The notes beneath the pieces were generated by a model, which was not told the DNA's origin, did not search any database, and saw only the letters and a program-made list of their open reading frames with translations. DNA of 64,000 nucleotides from assembly GCA_913031145.1 (NCBI GenBank), contig CAJWCO010000002.1:1-64000 (forward strand), given 5' to 3'. Positions within the stretch are counted from its first letter, which is position 1. Every line of letters starts with the position of its first letter. Of this stretch, positions 8,273 to 17,587 are shown in pieces. The position numbers and the translations under genes are program-made. This DNA comes from an uncultured Cellvibrionales bacterium. Its GTDB lineage: Bacteria > Pseudomonadota > Gammaproteobacteria > Pseudomonadales > Porticoccaceae.

Positions 8273-10162
8273 ATGTCAGCTCCAGATTTTTCTACCCTGG
8301 GTATTTCAGCACCCGTACTCAAAGCCGTGCAACACCTTGGCTACGAAGTGCCGTCACCCATTCAAATGCAAAGCATTCCCATTTTACTGGCGGGTCAAAA
8401 TCTGCTGGGTACCGCACAGACAGGAACTGGCAAGACCGCAGCATTTGCTTTACCCATGTTGAGTCAACTTGATATCAAGCAGCGAACACCTCAAATTATT
8501 GTGCTGACACCCACCCGCGAGTTAGCCATTCAGGTGGCCGAGGCTTTCAGTAGCTATGCACGCTTTATTTCCGGGTTTCACGTGCTTCCTATTTACGGTG
8601 GTGCCGACATAAAAGGTCAATTACGCGGACTACAGCGCGGCGCTCAGGTCATCGTTGGAACGCCCGGGCGAGTGCTGGATCATTTGCGGCGCCGGAGTTT
8701 GGATTTAAGCAAAATCCGCGGACTCGTGCTCGATGAGGCGGATGAAATGTTACGTATGGGATTCATAGACGACGTGGAAAGTATCCTCGCTCAAACACCT
8801 AAAGATTGTTTGCGTGCGCTGTTTTCCGCCACTATGCCAGCTCCCATTAGGCGTGTGGCCGAAACGTACCTAGGTGATGCACAACGCGTCAGTATCGAAA
8901 GCAGGACGAAAACCGTAGAGCGTATCGATCAAAAGTATTTGATGCTAAAAGGGCACCAAAAATTGGATGCGCTGACGCGAATTTTAGAAGCAGAAGTGTT
9001 CGATGGCATACTCGTGTTCGTGCGCACGAAGTCATCAACAGTAGAAATTTCGGAAAAACTTGAATCACGGGGATATGTGTCGGCGGCACTCAACGGTGAT
9101 CTAAGTCAAACACTTCGCGAGCGGACCATCGCGCGTCTAAAAAAAGGACAAATTGACATTGTTGTTGCAACTGACGTAGCAGCACGAGGTTTAGATGTAG
9201 AACGTATTAGTCATGTGATCAACTATGATGTCCCATACGACAATGAATCCTATGTGCATCGTATTGGGCGCACAGGGCGAGCGGGGCGCAACGGAATTGC
9301 CATTTTATTTGTAACGCCAAAAGAGAACCGTCTTCTTCGTTCGATCGAAAAGTCGACCCGACAAACCATTAAACCTCTAGTGTTGCCTAGCAATGCCGAG
9401 GTGAGTGATTTGCGGGTCCAGCAATTTAGCGAGAAACTTCTTCAAGCGATCGCGCTACCACAGTTAGGGAAGTTCAAAGCGTTGGTCGAGTCCATGAGCC
9501 TGCAGCATGGACTAGATGTTGCCGATATAGCGGCGGCGCTGCTCTATGAGAAACAGAAGGAACGTCCGTTATTTCCCACGCAAGACACACTCAAGACCCA
9601 GCCATCTCCGAAGCCTGAACGATCGGATAAAAATAAACGCGAGCAACCTAAATCACCCAGGCAAGCCCGCTTGAAACCCCAGAAAGAGACCGCCAAAGTG
9701 CCGCGCGATCTAAATGAATTACGCCGCACACCAGCAGACGAGGACTTGCGTGTCCACAGCCGTTCAAAGCAAGATGATATTCCCATGGTGACTTATCGTA
9801 TTGAAGTGGGTCTTGCAGACGGTATCACGCCCGCCAATATCGTTGGCGCCATCGCGAATGAAGCCGATATAGAAAGTCGTTACATTGGCCAGATTAAACT
9901 CCACGACACGTTCAGTACGGTCGCCTTACCCGAGGGCATGCCAAAGCAATTATTTACCCACCTACGCAAAGTTAGAATCTGCCAGAAACCCCTCAAGATT
10001 AGCCCTTTAGAAAGTGATAACCGTACAGAAAAAAGCCGCGCAGAAAGCCCGAGTACCAAGACAAAAGCGGCCCTTAAAAAACCGGAGCGACGCCAACCGA
10101 AAAAAAAGTCCCCCACAGATAGGGACTATGGTGGTAATAAGCCGCCGCGCAAACGGGTTTAA
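8273..10162 (+). CDS. deaD: DEAD-box ATP-dependent RNA helicase, DeaD/CsdA type
   Basis: 629 residues from the ATG at 8273 (preceded by CAGGATCCT). Helicase motifs in order: Q-motif region PSPIQMQSIP, Walker A AQTGTGKT (residues 48-55), PTRELAIQV, VGTPGRVLDHL, VLDEADEML, FSATM, ATDVAARGLDVERI and HRIGRTGRAGRNG. A DbpA/CsdA-type RNA-binding domain lies near residues 505-575 (TYRIEVGLADGITPANIVGAIANEA) and a very basic tail (KKPERRQPKKKS...) follows. Members assist ribosome assembly and mRNA unwinding in the cold. Its stop codon overlaps that of the convergent yqcC-like gene. Confidence 0.94.
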   Translation: MSAPDFSTLGISAPVLKAVQHLGYEVPSPIQMQSIPILLAGQNLLGTAQTGTGKTAAFALPMLSQLDIKQRTPQIIVLTPTRELAIQVAEAFSSYARFISGFHVLPIYGGADIKGQLRGLQRGAQVIVGTPGRVLDHLRRRSLDLSKIRGLVLDEADEMLRMGFIDDVESILAQTPKDCLRALFSATMPAPIRRVAETYLGDAQRVSIESRTKTVERIDQKYLMLKGHQKLDALTRILEAEVFDGILVFVRTKSSTVEISEKLESRGYVSAALNGDLSQTLRERTIARLKKGQIDIVVATDVAARGLDVERISHVINYDVPYDNESYVHRIGRTGRAGRNGIAILFVTPKENRLLRSIEKSTRQTIKPLVLPSNAEVSDLRVQQFSEKLLQAIALPQLGKFKALVESMSLQHGLDVADIAAALLYEKQKERPLFPTQDTLKTQPSPKPERSDKNKREQPKSPRQARLKPQKETAKVPRDLNELRRTPADEDLRVHSRSKQDDIPMVTYRIEVGLADGITPANIVGAIANEADIESRYIGQIKLHDTFSTVALPEGMPKQLFTHLRKVRICQKPLKISPLESDNRTEKSRAESPSTKTKAALKKPERRQPKKKSPTDRDYGGNKPPRKRV

Positions 10163-10542
10163 TCCTGAGTGCTACCAGTCGGGTTTTCTAGCGTCAGCGC
10201 CCGATCGATCAGTGTAAGACAAGCAACTAAGTCATTGCGCTCATATCCTCTTTCCTGACAAAAGCTCTCGGCCATCGGTGTAATAGAACACGCCCTAGGC
10301 AATTCACTGCCCGTGTTTAGCATCTTTCTCAAGCGCGGAATTAGAATAAACTGTAACCACTGCGGGAAGCTCAGCTGATCAAAGGAAAAGGGCTGATCAC
10401 TCTCAAGCGCGTGGACATCTGGCGCTTCTGGTGACCACAGGTGCAGGCTTCTAAGAATGTCCTCTAATTGCTCTAATGCAGTCACTAGAACCGCGAGCTT
10501 TGACCCGCGTACTGCCGCTTCGCCGTGAAGATTAGCGGGCAT
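10159..10542 (-). CDS. yqcC: YqcC-family (DUF446) protein
   Basis: A 127-residue small soluble protein. It matches the E. coli YqcC pattern in the blocks LEDILRSLHLW, SDQPFSFDQLSFPQWLQFILIPRLRKML and LPRACSITPMAE. The molecular function is not established; in E. coli yqcC sits next to the tRNA pseudouridine synthase gene truC, which is not present here. It overlaps dinG by 11 bp and is probably translated from the same transcript. Its stop codon and that of deaD share the bases TTAA (10159-10162). Confidence 0.85.
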   Translation of the reverse strand: MPANLHGEAAVRGSKLAVLVTALEQLEDILRSLHLWSPEAPDVHALESDQPFSFDQLSFPQWLQFILIPRLRKMLNTGSELPRACSITPMAESFCQERGYERNDLVACLTLIDRALTLENPTGSTQD

Positions 10543-12637
10543 TTAAATCGCGCGCAAACGGCGGTAACGCGTCCAACAATTGCTCACCATAGCGTTTGGT
10601 TACAACGCGCCGATCGAGAATCGTTACCGTACCTGTATCAGTTTCAGACCGCAGTAAGCGACCACAAGCTTGGGTTAAACGCAGGGATGCGGTGGGCAAT
10701 GAAATATCCCAAAATGCATTACCGCCGGCAGCTTCAACCCACTCACAGAGAGCTTCTTGAAGAGGGTCATTTGGGACCGCAAATGGGAGTTTAGCGATCA
10801 CGACATGTCGACAATAATTTCCCGGCAAATCAACGCCTTCTGCAAAACTTGCCAATCCAAACAGCAGACTAGAATCGCCGCGATCGACTCGTTCTCGGTG
10901 GAGCCGGAGCATCTCTTTAGTGGAAAATTGGCCTTGCATCAATACCATACTTTGTAATTTTTGAGAGATGTCAGCGTAAACATCTTGCATTTGCCGGCGC
11001 GATGAAAATAACACGAGCGTACCCGCATTACGCTCAATCATCGACTCCAAATTTCGAACTAAATAGCGGCTATGTGCAACGACGTCATTTCCCTCAATGG
11101 CGTCTTTAGGCACGCATAAAACTGCCGCTTTCGCATAATCAAAGGCACCTGGGACAGCAATATACTGGGCATCGGAAGGAAGACCCGTGTCACGCTGTAT
11201 ACTATTAAAGCTACCGAGCGAACGCAGCGTTGCCGAAGTGAGTATTGCTGCATAGGCTCGGCCCCAGAGTCGCTCTTGCAAAACCTCTGCCGCGCGAATG
11301 GGGCTTGCATTAACAACAATATCCTGCCCTCCAGATACCGTATCAAAACGTAGCCAGCACGCCATAGGCGTCGTGTTCGGAGAAACGTCTTGGCACAAAC
11401 GATCCCAAAGTGCCGCGAGTTTCTCTGCCCGAGATTGCCACTGCCCGGCCTGCTGGTAAAAAACTTCTATGTCGGGCGTAGCCACCGGATACTGCCGATT
11501 ACTCAGTGCATCATTAAGCGCGTCGACAAGTTTTTGCAGCCGATTTAACCAAAGTGCTAGCACTTCAGTAATCTGTATTGCCACGTCACGGATAGCCGTT
11601 CCAATATCCCCGTGCGGAAAGCGGTAGCGCTCGTCCCCGTCGTGTAATTGATCCAGATAATGCTGGCACAGAGGAAACGCGGTCAGTAACAGATTGGACA
11701 AGTGCGCAGCGTCCTCTTGGATACGTGGCAGTTGATCAACCAATAAGAGATCGTCAGCAAATATTGACCCTTGTCCCGCGCATTGCTTGGGCAACTTATC
11801 TAGCCAGTTGAGACTCGCATTGATGCGACACTCAGCACCAAAATGCCTGACTGCGGTATCTGCCACGCGATGGCCTTCGTCGAAAATAAAAATACATTCG
11901 TCCAACGGTGGTAAAATAACCCCACCGCCCAACGCTAAATCGGCCATCACAATATCATGGTTCGCCACTAAACAGTCGCTCTCCTCAATATCGCTGCGAG
12001 CCTTGAAGAATGAACACTGATTGATATAACGGCACCGCCGGCCCGTGCATTGCCTTCGGTCAACGGTGAGGGTCTGCCAATCTTGGTCATCAATTCGAGT
12101 ACTCCAGGTATCTCTGTCTCCATCCCATTCGCCCTCCTCAAGACCCAACGATAATTCGCGGTAGAGTTTTTCAGTATTCTTATCGGGTTTGAAAAGCTGT
12201 TCGTCCTCAAATAAATAAATGCCCGATTCTTTGGCGTCAATTGCGTCGATACACTGCTGCATACGTAATTGGCACACATAGCGTCCGCGACCTTTGACTA
12301 AGGCGCAACGATAATCCCATTCACAAGCCTTGAGTAAATCGGGCAGGTCTTTATTGATCAACTGCTCTTGCAATGCCACTGTTCCAGTCGCAACGACGAC
12401 TGTTTTATTCAGGGCCCTTGCCAAGGGAAGCGCCGCCAACAAATAGGCCACCGTCTTACCCGTACCCGTCGCGGCCTCAACAGCAGCAACGCGACGTTGT
12501 GCGTCATCATCACTGATCGCATTGGCTACCGCTGCAATCATTTCCTTCTGGCCCTGCCTTGGACTGAGTTTACCCGCAGCCAAAAACTGCCTATAGCCTT
12601 GTTGAATCGTCGCTTTACTGTCTGTGCCAAGCGTCAT
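10532..12637 (-). CDS. dinG: ATP-dependent DNA helicase DinG
   Basis: A 701-residue XPD-like superfamily 2 helicase with an iron-sulfur cluster. Walker A ATGTGKT at residues 56-62, motif Ia TGTVALQEQL, and a DEAH-type box FIFDEGHRV. Cluster cysteines are Cys122 (GRGRYVC) and the group CTGRRCRYINQC; C-terminal motifs are FASFAEGVDLPG and QACGRLLRSETDTG. DinG unwinds R-loops and resolves replication-transcription conflicts; YoaA is the alternative name for a close paralogue. The start overlaps the upstream acyltransferase by 4 bp (ATGA) and yqcC overlaps its end, indicating a three-gene operon. No LexA box is visible directly upstream. Confidence 0.93.
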   Translation of the reverse strand: MTLGTDSKATIQQGYRQFLAAGKLSPRQGQKEMIAAVANAISDDDAQRRVAAVEAATGTGKTVAYLLAALPLARALNKTVVVATGTVALQEQLINKDLPDLLKACEWDYRCALVKGRGRYVCQLRMQQCIDAIDAKESGIYLFEDEQLFKPDKNTEKLYRELSLGLEEGEWDGDRDTWSTRIDDQDWQTLTVDRRQCTGRRCRYINQCSFFKARSDIEESDCLVANHDIVMADLALGGGVILPPLDECIFIFDEGHRVADTAVRHFGAECRINASLNWLDKLPKQCAGQGSIFADDLLLVDQLPRIQEDAAHLSNLLLTAFPLCQHYLDQLHDGDERYRFPHGDIGTAIRDVAIQITEVLALWLNRLQKLVDALNDALSNRQYPVATPDIEVFYQQAGQWQSRAEKLAALWDRLCQDVSPNTTPMACWLRFDTVSGGQDIVVNASPIRAAEVLQERLWGRAYAAILTSATLRSLGSFNSIQRDTGLPSDAQYIAVPGAFDYAKAAVLCVPKDAIEGNDVVAHSRYLVRNLESMIERNAGTLVLFSSRRQMQDVYADISQKLQSMVLMQGQFSTKEMLRLHRERVDRGDSSLLFGLASFAEGVDLPGNYCRHVVIAKLPFAVPNDPLQEALCEWVEAAGGNAFWDISLPTASLRLTQACGRLLRSETDTGTVTILDRRVVTKRYGEQLLDALPPFARDLNAR

Positions 12638-13797
12638 ATTGCCCCTTGCGGCCGCTGAGCGAACGCCAGTTGGTCAATCACAGGGGCCGCATAACCGGCC
12701 AGCACAATATCTCGGTGCTCTTCAGGCAACTGATCCAATCGCCGCTGAAGATTTGCGTGCGCCCTAATCCAATCTTCGTCCGGCCACAGCGCGTGCAACG
12801 CACTGGCATCATCGTCAGGGTTCAACCACTGCCAAGCTACAATATGCGATGGAAAAAGGCGATAACCAGAAACGATGTGCCTGTCAATGGCACTCGCCAA
12901 GTGGTCTGCCGTTTCAAACTCTGTCACCAAAGGTTCACCAAAATTAACATGAACGCGTCCCTTAAAACCCACAAAGCCCTTTTTGATCGTCGCTAAATCC
13001 TCGTAAGCGGTTTTACGATAAATGTCACCCTGCTGGCCGACAAACAGCTCGGCCGCTTTATCACCATCGCATGGATCGTACTCATAGGCTATCGACACAG
13101 GCACAATATTGAGTGTGCGCATCGCCTCACCAAATGACTGCTCACCACAACGACTGAGCGCTAGCATTTTTAATAAAGCCGTCTCTGTTCGATCACGACC
13201 GTCTTTGGCTCGGCCCTCAGCCTGAGCAATCCATATTGAGACTGCGTCCGTGCTAATAGAGTGGCGAATGTAACGAGACAATAACTTTAAAGCTGCGAAC
13301 TTCTCTCTTCGTCCTGACAAAGAGCGTTTGACAATAAAACTGCGATTGATTCTCATCAAATCTGACGCGAAAGGTTTGGTCAATAAATTGTCGCCAATCG
13401 CAATGCGCAATGAGTCTCTGCCAGACTCAACCAGCCCAAGAATCACCAATGCTGGATCCAAAGCGATATCGCGATGATTACTCATAAACACGTAGGCTTG
13501 ATCCCGCTGGAGGTTTTCAATTCCGCTAAAACCGTAGCTGGTAGTGGTCTCGTCCAAAATGGCTTTTAAACGGCTTGACAGGTGTGCCTGAAAATCACGG
13601 ACTGTTTCGAGATCATGACTAAGCCTTTTCAAGTGCCATTTTAGCACGGGACGTATGAGTGGCAGAAAATACGCGGGCAACCAAGAGAATTGGCGCTCCA
13701 AAATGAGGTCAAGAAACTCTTTGTCTCCAATAATGCGTGCTAAAACATCAGCCAGTTCAGCGTCTCTGTATGGACGAATTTCGTCAAAATCATGCAT
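12634..13797 (-). CDS. 1-acyl-glycerol-3-phosphate acyltransferase family protein
   Basis: About 387 residues from the ATG at 13797; a GTG at 13806 would add three residues. The PlsC-type catalytic motif H-x4-D is seen in MSNHRDIALDPALVILGL, followed by the substrate motif region NRSFIVKRSLSGRREKFAALK and the third block WIAQAEGRAKDGRDRTETALLKM. Longer than simple PlsC (about 240 residues), so an accessory phospholipid or lipid acyltransferase is more likely than the essential PlsC. First gene of a probable operon with dinG and yqcC. Confidence 0.85.
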   Translation of the reverse strand: MHDFDEIRPYRDAELADVLARIIGDKEFLDLILERQFSWLPAYFLPLIRPVLKWHLKRLSHDLETVRDFQAHLSSRLKAILDETTTSYGFSGIENLQRDQAYVFMSNHRDIALDPALVILGLVESGRDSLRIAIGDNLLTKPFASDLMRINRSFIVKRSLSGRREKFAALKLLSRYIRHSISTDAVSIWIAQAEGRAKDGRDRTETALLKMLALSRCGEQSFGEAMRTLNIVPVSIAYEYDPCDGDKAAELFVGQQGDIYRKTAYEDLATIKKGFVGFKGRVHVNFGEPLVTEFETADHLASAIDRHIVSGYRLFPSHIVAWQWLNPDDDASALHALWPDEDWIRAHANLQRRLDQLPEEHRDIVLAGYAAPVIDQLAFAQRPQGAI

Positions 13798-13818
13798 CGC
13801 GATCACCGCGCTTGCAGA

Positions 13819-14832
13819 TTAATTCTGACGCGCATTGAACCAGCGGACATCATGAGAGTGAGCGTCTACGCTGTCCACGACGTCCAGCACCATCGCAAAC
13901 AAAGCCATACGCACAAGAACGCCATTATCGGCTTGACGAAAGATCGCCAAATTAGGGTTATTATCCAAGTCGCAGTCGAGTTCGTTTGCATCACTTCTCG
14001 AATCACGCGGCATCGGATGCATGATGACCGTATTAGGCTGACAAAACTCGGTGTATATAGCTTGATTTAAGCGGAACTTTCCACGGTACAAATCAGCCTC
14101 GCGCTTATTGGGAAATCGTTCTTCCTGAATCCGTGTCGAATAAACAATGTCAACGTCGACGATGCCCTCCAGCAAGTCGTCATAGTGCGTTACTTTGATA
14201 CTCGAGTTTCGCATTAATTCTACAATGCCCTCGGGCAGAGACAGTTTTTCGGGCGAGATGAGCACGACCTCAACATCTGTATATAAGCACAAGAGTTTTC
14301 CGAGCGAATGCACCGTGCGGCCATGCCGCAGATCACCAATCATGGCGATCTTTAGCCCTGTAATACTTCGACCGCGGTCCGCCATTTCTTTGCGGATCGT
14401 GTAGAGGTCCAACAATGCCTGAGTAGGATGCTCATTGGCGCCATCGCCACCACTCACAACGGGTACGCGACTCGCCAGTGCAAAATCAGCTACCGAGCCA
14501 GCAACGGGATGGCGCATACAAATCACATCACTAAATCCGGATAGCACGCGCGCTGTATCTTGCAAGGATTCTCCTTTAACTAGAGCCGAATTATCAAAGC
14601 CCGCAGTCTCGCGAACTTCACCACCCAACAAATTAAAAGCAGAACCAAAACTTATGCGCGTGCGCGTGCTCGCTTCGAAAAACATATTGCCCAGAATTGC
14701 ACCTTCCAACACACGCGTAACGCGCTTGCGTAGCGCATAAGGTTGCATGCGGTCCGCTACCGCAAATATCGCTTCGACATCAGGTCTTTCGAACTGATCG
14801 ATAGAAACAATATGCGCACCTGTGAAATTCAC
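13819..14832 (-). CDS. pyrB: Aspartate carbamoyltransferase catalytic chain PyrB
   Basis: A 337-residue enzyme that condenses carbamoyl phosphate and aspartate in pyrimidine synthesis. It has the carbamoyl phosphate motif FEASTRTRISFG, HPTQALLDLYTI in the middle, IGDLRHGRTVHSLGKLL in the aspartate domain and MHPMPRDSRSDANELDCDLD near the end. Somewhat longer than the common 310 residues. No pyrI regulatory chain or pyrC-like gene is adjacent, so regulation seems different from the E. coli pyrBI operon. No leader attenuator is obvious in the 69 bp upstream. Confidence 0.96.
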   Translation of the reverse strand: MNFTGAHIVSIDQFERPDVEAIFAVADRMQPYALRKRVTRVLEGAILGNMFFEASTRTRISFGSAFNLLGGEVRETAGFDNSALVKGESLQDTARVLSGFSDVICMRHPVAGSVADFALASRVPVVSGGDGANEHPTQALLDLYTIRKEMADRGRSITGLKIAMIGDLRHGRTVHSLGKLLCLYTDVEVVLISPEKLSLPEGIVELMRNSSIKVTHYDDLLEGIVDVDIVYSTRIQEERFPNKREADLYRGKFRLNQAIYTEFCQPNTVIMHPMPRDSRSDANELDCDLDNNPNLAIFRQADNGVLVRMALFAMVLDVVDSVDAHSHDVRWFNARQN

Positions 14833-14901
14833 TACGTACCCTCAACCGCTCTGAGAAGTCAGCAGTTTAGCCTGTTTAGACGCCGTACTCTAGCAAAGTC
14901 A

Positions 14902-16350
14902 TCACGTCGCATCTGTGGTCAATGCAAATTTGTTAGCCACTCGTACCGCCCACTCTCGCAACGCCTTGACGACGTCAGGACGGAAAGGATCGTTTGTCGG
15001 TTCGGCCTCTATTTCAGCAAGCTCCGCATTAAACTGCTCTAAAGTACAATAACCTGACTGGGTGTCCGTTAGTCGCCACAGACAGTCTTCGTGCCATTGG
15101 TTCTGCTCGACGTCCGTTAATGTACTTGGGAAATAGCGCGCGCGGTAACTCAATAACAAATCCGTATAACGGGGGTCCGAAAACGTCATTGAACTCTGGG
15201 TCAGGAGAGCCTCTGTGCCGGCCCTAACTGTTGCCATCAACGGCCGATCAACGTCCTGTATAAAGCCATCGTAGAGTCGCTGTTCTGCTTCGGTTTTGAC
15301 CGCGAATACCTGCCTCGAATATACCCGTTGCAGCTTCTCACGTATGTCCATAGAACGCAGTTTTTGCCAATTTTTATGGCACTCATCCAAATCTATATTA
15401 ATTCGTCTCGCCACTTTACTATCCACTAACTTGGGTGTTCCAACCACTGGACATTTGTTGACGTGTACTAGCTTCAAAGCAGGGCGTTGAGTGCCTCTGG
15501 GCAACGTGTCGGCTGCGCTGAATAGGCGATCTTTTAGCGCGTCCGCGTCGAGCTTCAACTCATCAGGATCTGCAGAAATATCAACACAGATCACCGCATT
15601 AGGATTGCTGGGGTGCTGAGCCAACGGTAGCATGATCGCGGCGTACTGATTCTCGCGAGCGAGCATTCCTGACACATGCAAGAACGGCCGCGGATTAGTT
15701 ACATCAAGAAATTCCGCGACCGCGCGTTTTCTTCTCTTAGAATATATGTGGTCAAACAACTGTGGCTGCAGATTTTTGACCCGCTTTGCAACATTGATAG
15801 TAGCCAGTACATCGCCAAGCGCATCATGCGCCTGACCATGCGCAATGCCATTGGCTGCGGTAATGTCTTCTAATCTGAAGCTGGGCGCTCCTGATGGATG
15901 ATCGGGCCACTCAACCCCGTCGGGACGCAGTGCTCGCATAAGGCGAAGCATGTCGATAATGTCCCACCGAGAATTTCCGTGTTGCCATTCTCGTTGATAA
16001 GGATCATAAAAATTACGGTAAAGCGCGTAACGGGTAATTTCGTCATCAAATCGTATGCTGTTATACCCGACACCACAGGTCTCTGGCGCACTCATCTCGG
16101 TATGGATCTGACGGATAAACGCGGGTTCGGGCAAACCCTTTTCTAGTGCATGCTGCGGAGTGATCCCAGTTACCATACAGGCTCTCGGGTAGGGCAGAAT
16201 ATCATCCTCTGGACGACAGTAAAGCACCAATGGTTCGTCAATTAGTTGGAGATTTTCGTCCGTGCGTTGGCCGGCAAATTGACAAGGCCTCGCTGTTGCT
16301 GGGTTAACACCGGTTGTCTCGTAATCATGCCAATAAAACGTCGCGGCCAT
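14902..16350 (-). CDS. sbcB: Exodeoxyribonuclease I
   Basis: A 482-residue 3'-5' single-strand DNA exonuclease of the DEDDh type. The active site is visible as FYWHDYETTGVNP (Asp and Glu), GYNSIRFDDEITRYALYRNFYDPY and AHDALGDVLAT (His and Asp). The ExoI-specific SH3-like and helical C-terminal domains follow (GCPVVGTP-like block NKCPVVGTPKL; LLSYRARYFP). It acts with RecJ-type nucleases in mismatch repair and recombination. It stands alone between pyrB and the ompA remnant. Confidence 0.97.
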   Translation of the reverse strand: MAATFYWHDYETTGVNPATARPCQFAGQRTDENLQLIDEPLVLYCRPEDDILPYPRACMVTGITPQHALEKGLPEPAFIRQIHTEMSAPETCGVGYNSIRFDDEITRYALYRNFYDPYQREWQHGNSRWDIIDMLRLMRALRPDGVEWPDHPSGAPSFRLEDITAANGIAHGQAHDALGDVLATINVAKRVKNLQPQLFDHIYSKRRKRAVAEFLDVTNPRPFLHVSGMLARENQYAAIMLPLAQHPSNPNAVICVDISADPDELKLDADALKDRLFSAADTLPRGTQRPALKLVHVNKCPVVGTPKLVDSKVARRINIDLDECHKNWQKLRSMDIREKLQRVYSRQVFAVKTEAEQRLYDGFIQDVDRPLMATVRAGTEALLTQSSMTFSDPRYTDLLLSYRARYFPSTLTDVEQNQWHEDCLWRLTDTQSGYCTLEQFNAELAEIEAEPTNDPFRPDVVKALREWAVRVANKFALTTDAT

Positions 16351-16450
16351 TGACTTACCCCTATAATGAAGCTTCTAAGGGCGAACAGACCCTCTGGTAG
16401 CACTCGAACACGACGTATACAGTGCCACCAAAAGGCCAATAGGTCTACTG

Positions 16451-17427
16451 TCATTCCACTAGGATTTCGGTGTAGGTCAGTTCACCAATCACCCGACGAT
16501 TTTCCGCACACCCTTGAGACGTTTCATTAGTATCGATGGGATAAGACGCGCCAAAACCCTTCGCACTGATCCGTTCCGAGGCGATGCCATAATCTTGGGT
16601 GAGTTTTTCTTTGACTGCCTCAGCTCGTCGCAGCGACAGATCGAGGTTATATTCTGCCTTACCCATACTGTCGGTATGACCCTCAAGGATGAGTGTTACT
16701 GCCGGATGCGCTCGCATCGATGTCGCTATGATCTCCAACTCATCATCACGAACTTTGATAACCTCTGCTTTGTCGAATTGAAACTCGACATTGAGTCGCA
16801 CCGTAACAGTGCGTTCACGGGGCTCTTTAGCCAAAATTTCAATCGGCTCAGGAATCACCTCAGGTTTCTCCGGGACCTGCACAGTCCGAGGGGCAACGCC
16901 GCCAAACACGCGATTAACCGATAACTGAAAACCTAAGTCTTCACCCGACTCGCTATGGCCGCCTAACAAACGCATATCTGCACGCACATCGTAATGCTGA
17001 GGATCCGTTTACCAACGCCAAGCCCAAAAAGCACCTGAATCGATTTGTCACTGTGCGACGGAGCAAGATTACTTGAATCTTTAAAGTCGTATTGATTCAA
17101 AACCAACAGGGCAAAAGGCGCCCAACCATCAGCGATATCGCCCATCCAAAAGTGGCCATTTAATGTCAAAACATCAAAATCATCGTGGCCGACATGTTTC
17201 GCGTATCCGAGTTCGAGATCCACAATTTTGGGCAACACGACGCCCAATTTGCAAGCCCCCTAGCACGCTATTTTGGTCATCACTGACGCTGCGTTCAGCA
17301 TCGAGGTCATAGTGGCTGATCATGGGGCCGATGTGCCAAGTATCTTGTGCGTGTGCGTGCGCAGTTGATTACCAGACACGTAATGAATAAAGTAAATAAC
17401 AGTCTGATGTGCAAGAAGCTTTGTCAT
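16451..17427 (-). pseudogene. Decayed OmpA-family outer membrane protein gene
   Basis: A two-domain OmpA-like gene broken by several frameshifts. Reading the minus strand from the ATG at 17427 (preceded by AAGGAT), pieces of one protein appear in changing frames: a hydrophobic signal core (RLLFTLFITCLVINCA), then AHAQDTWHIGPMISHYDLDAE, then barrel segments LPKIVDLELGYAKHVGHDDFD...LFGLGVGKR (17247 down to about 17005), then DPQHYDVRADMRLLGG and the peptidoglycan-binding OmpA C-terminus (LILEGHTDSMGKAEYNLDLSLRRAE, residues that bind diaminopimelate). At least three shifts are needed (near 17380-17350, 17235 and 17005). The open C-terminal frame (16451-16987) is intact and could give a truncated product without a signal peptide. 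Confidence 0.88.
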
Positions 17428-17587
17428 GATTTTCATCCTTGAAATTAATTATGAGCATTTTCTAGGTTTTAACGGCGGTAAAAGGTCCTCTCACCCGATG
17501 ATGTTGACGACCTACACCAAGGATACAACTTTATGTTGATTTCTTTAGCACAGTTTAGACTATAACCATCGCCAAGAAATTATTAAT

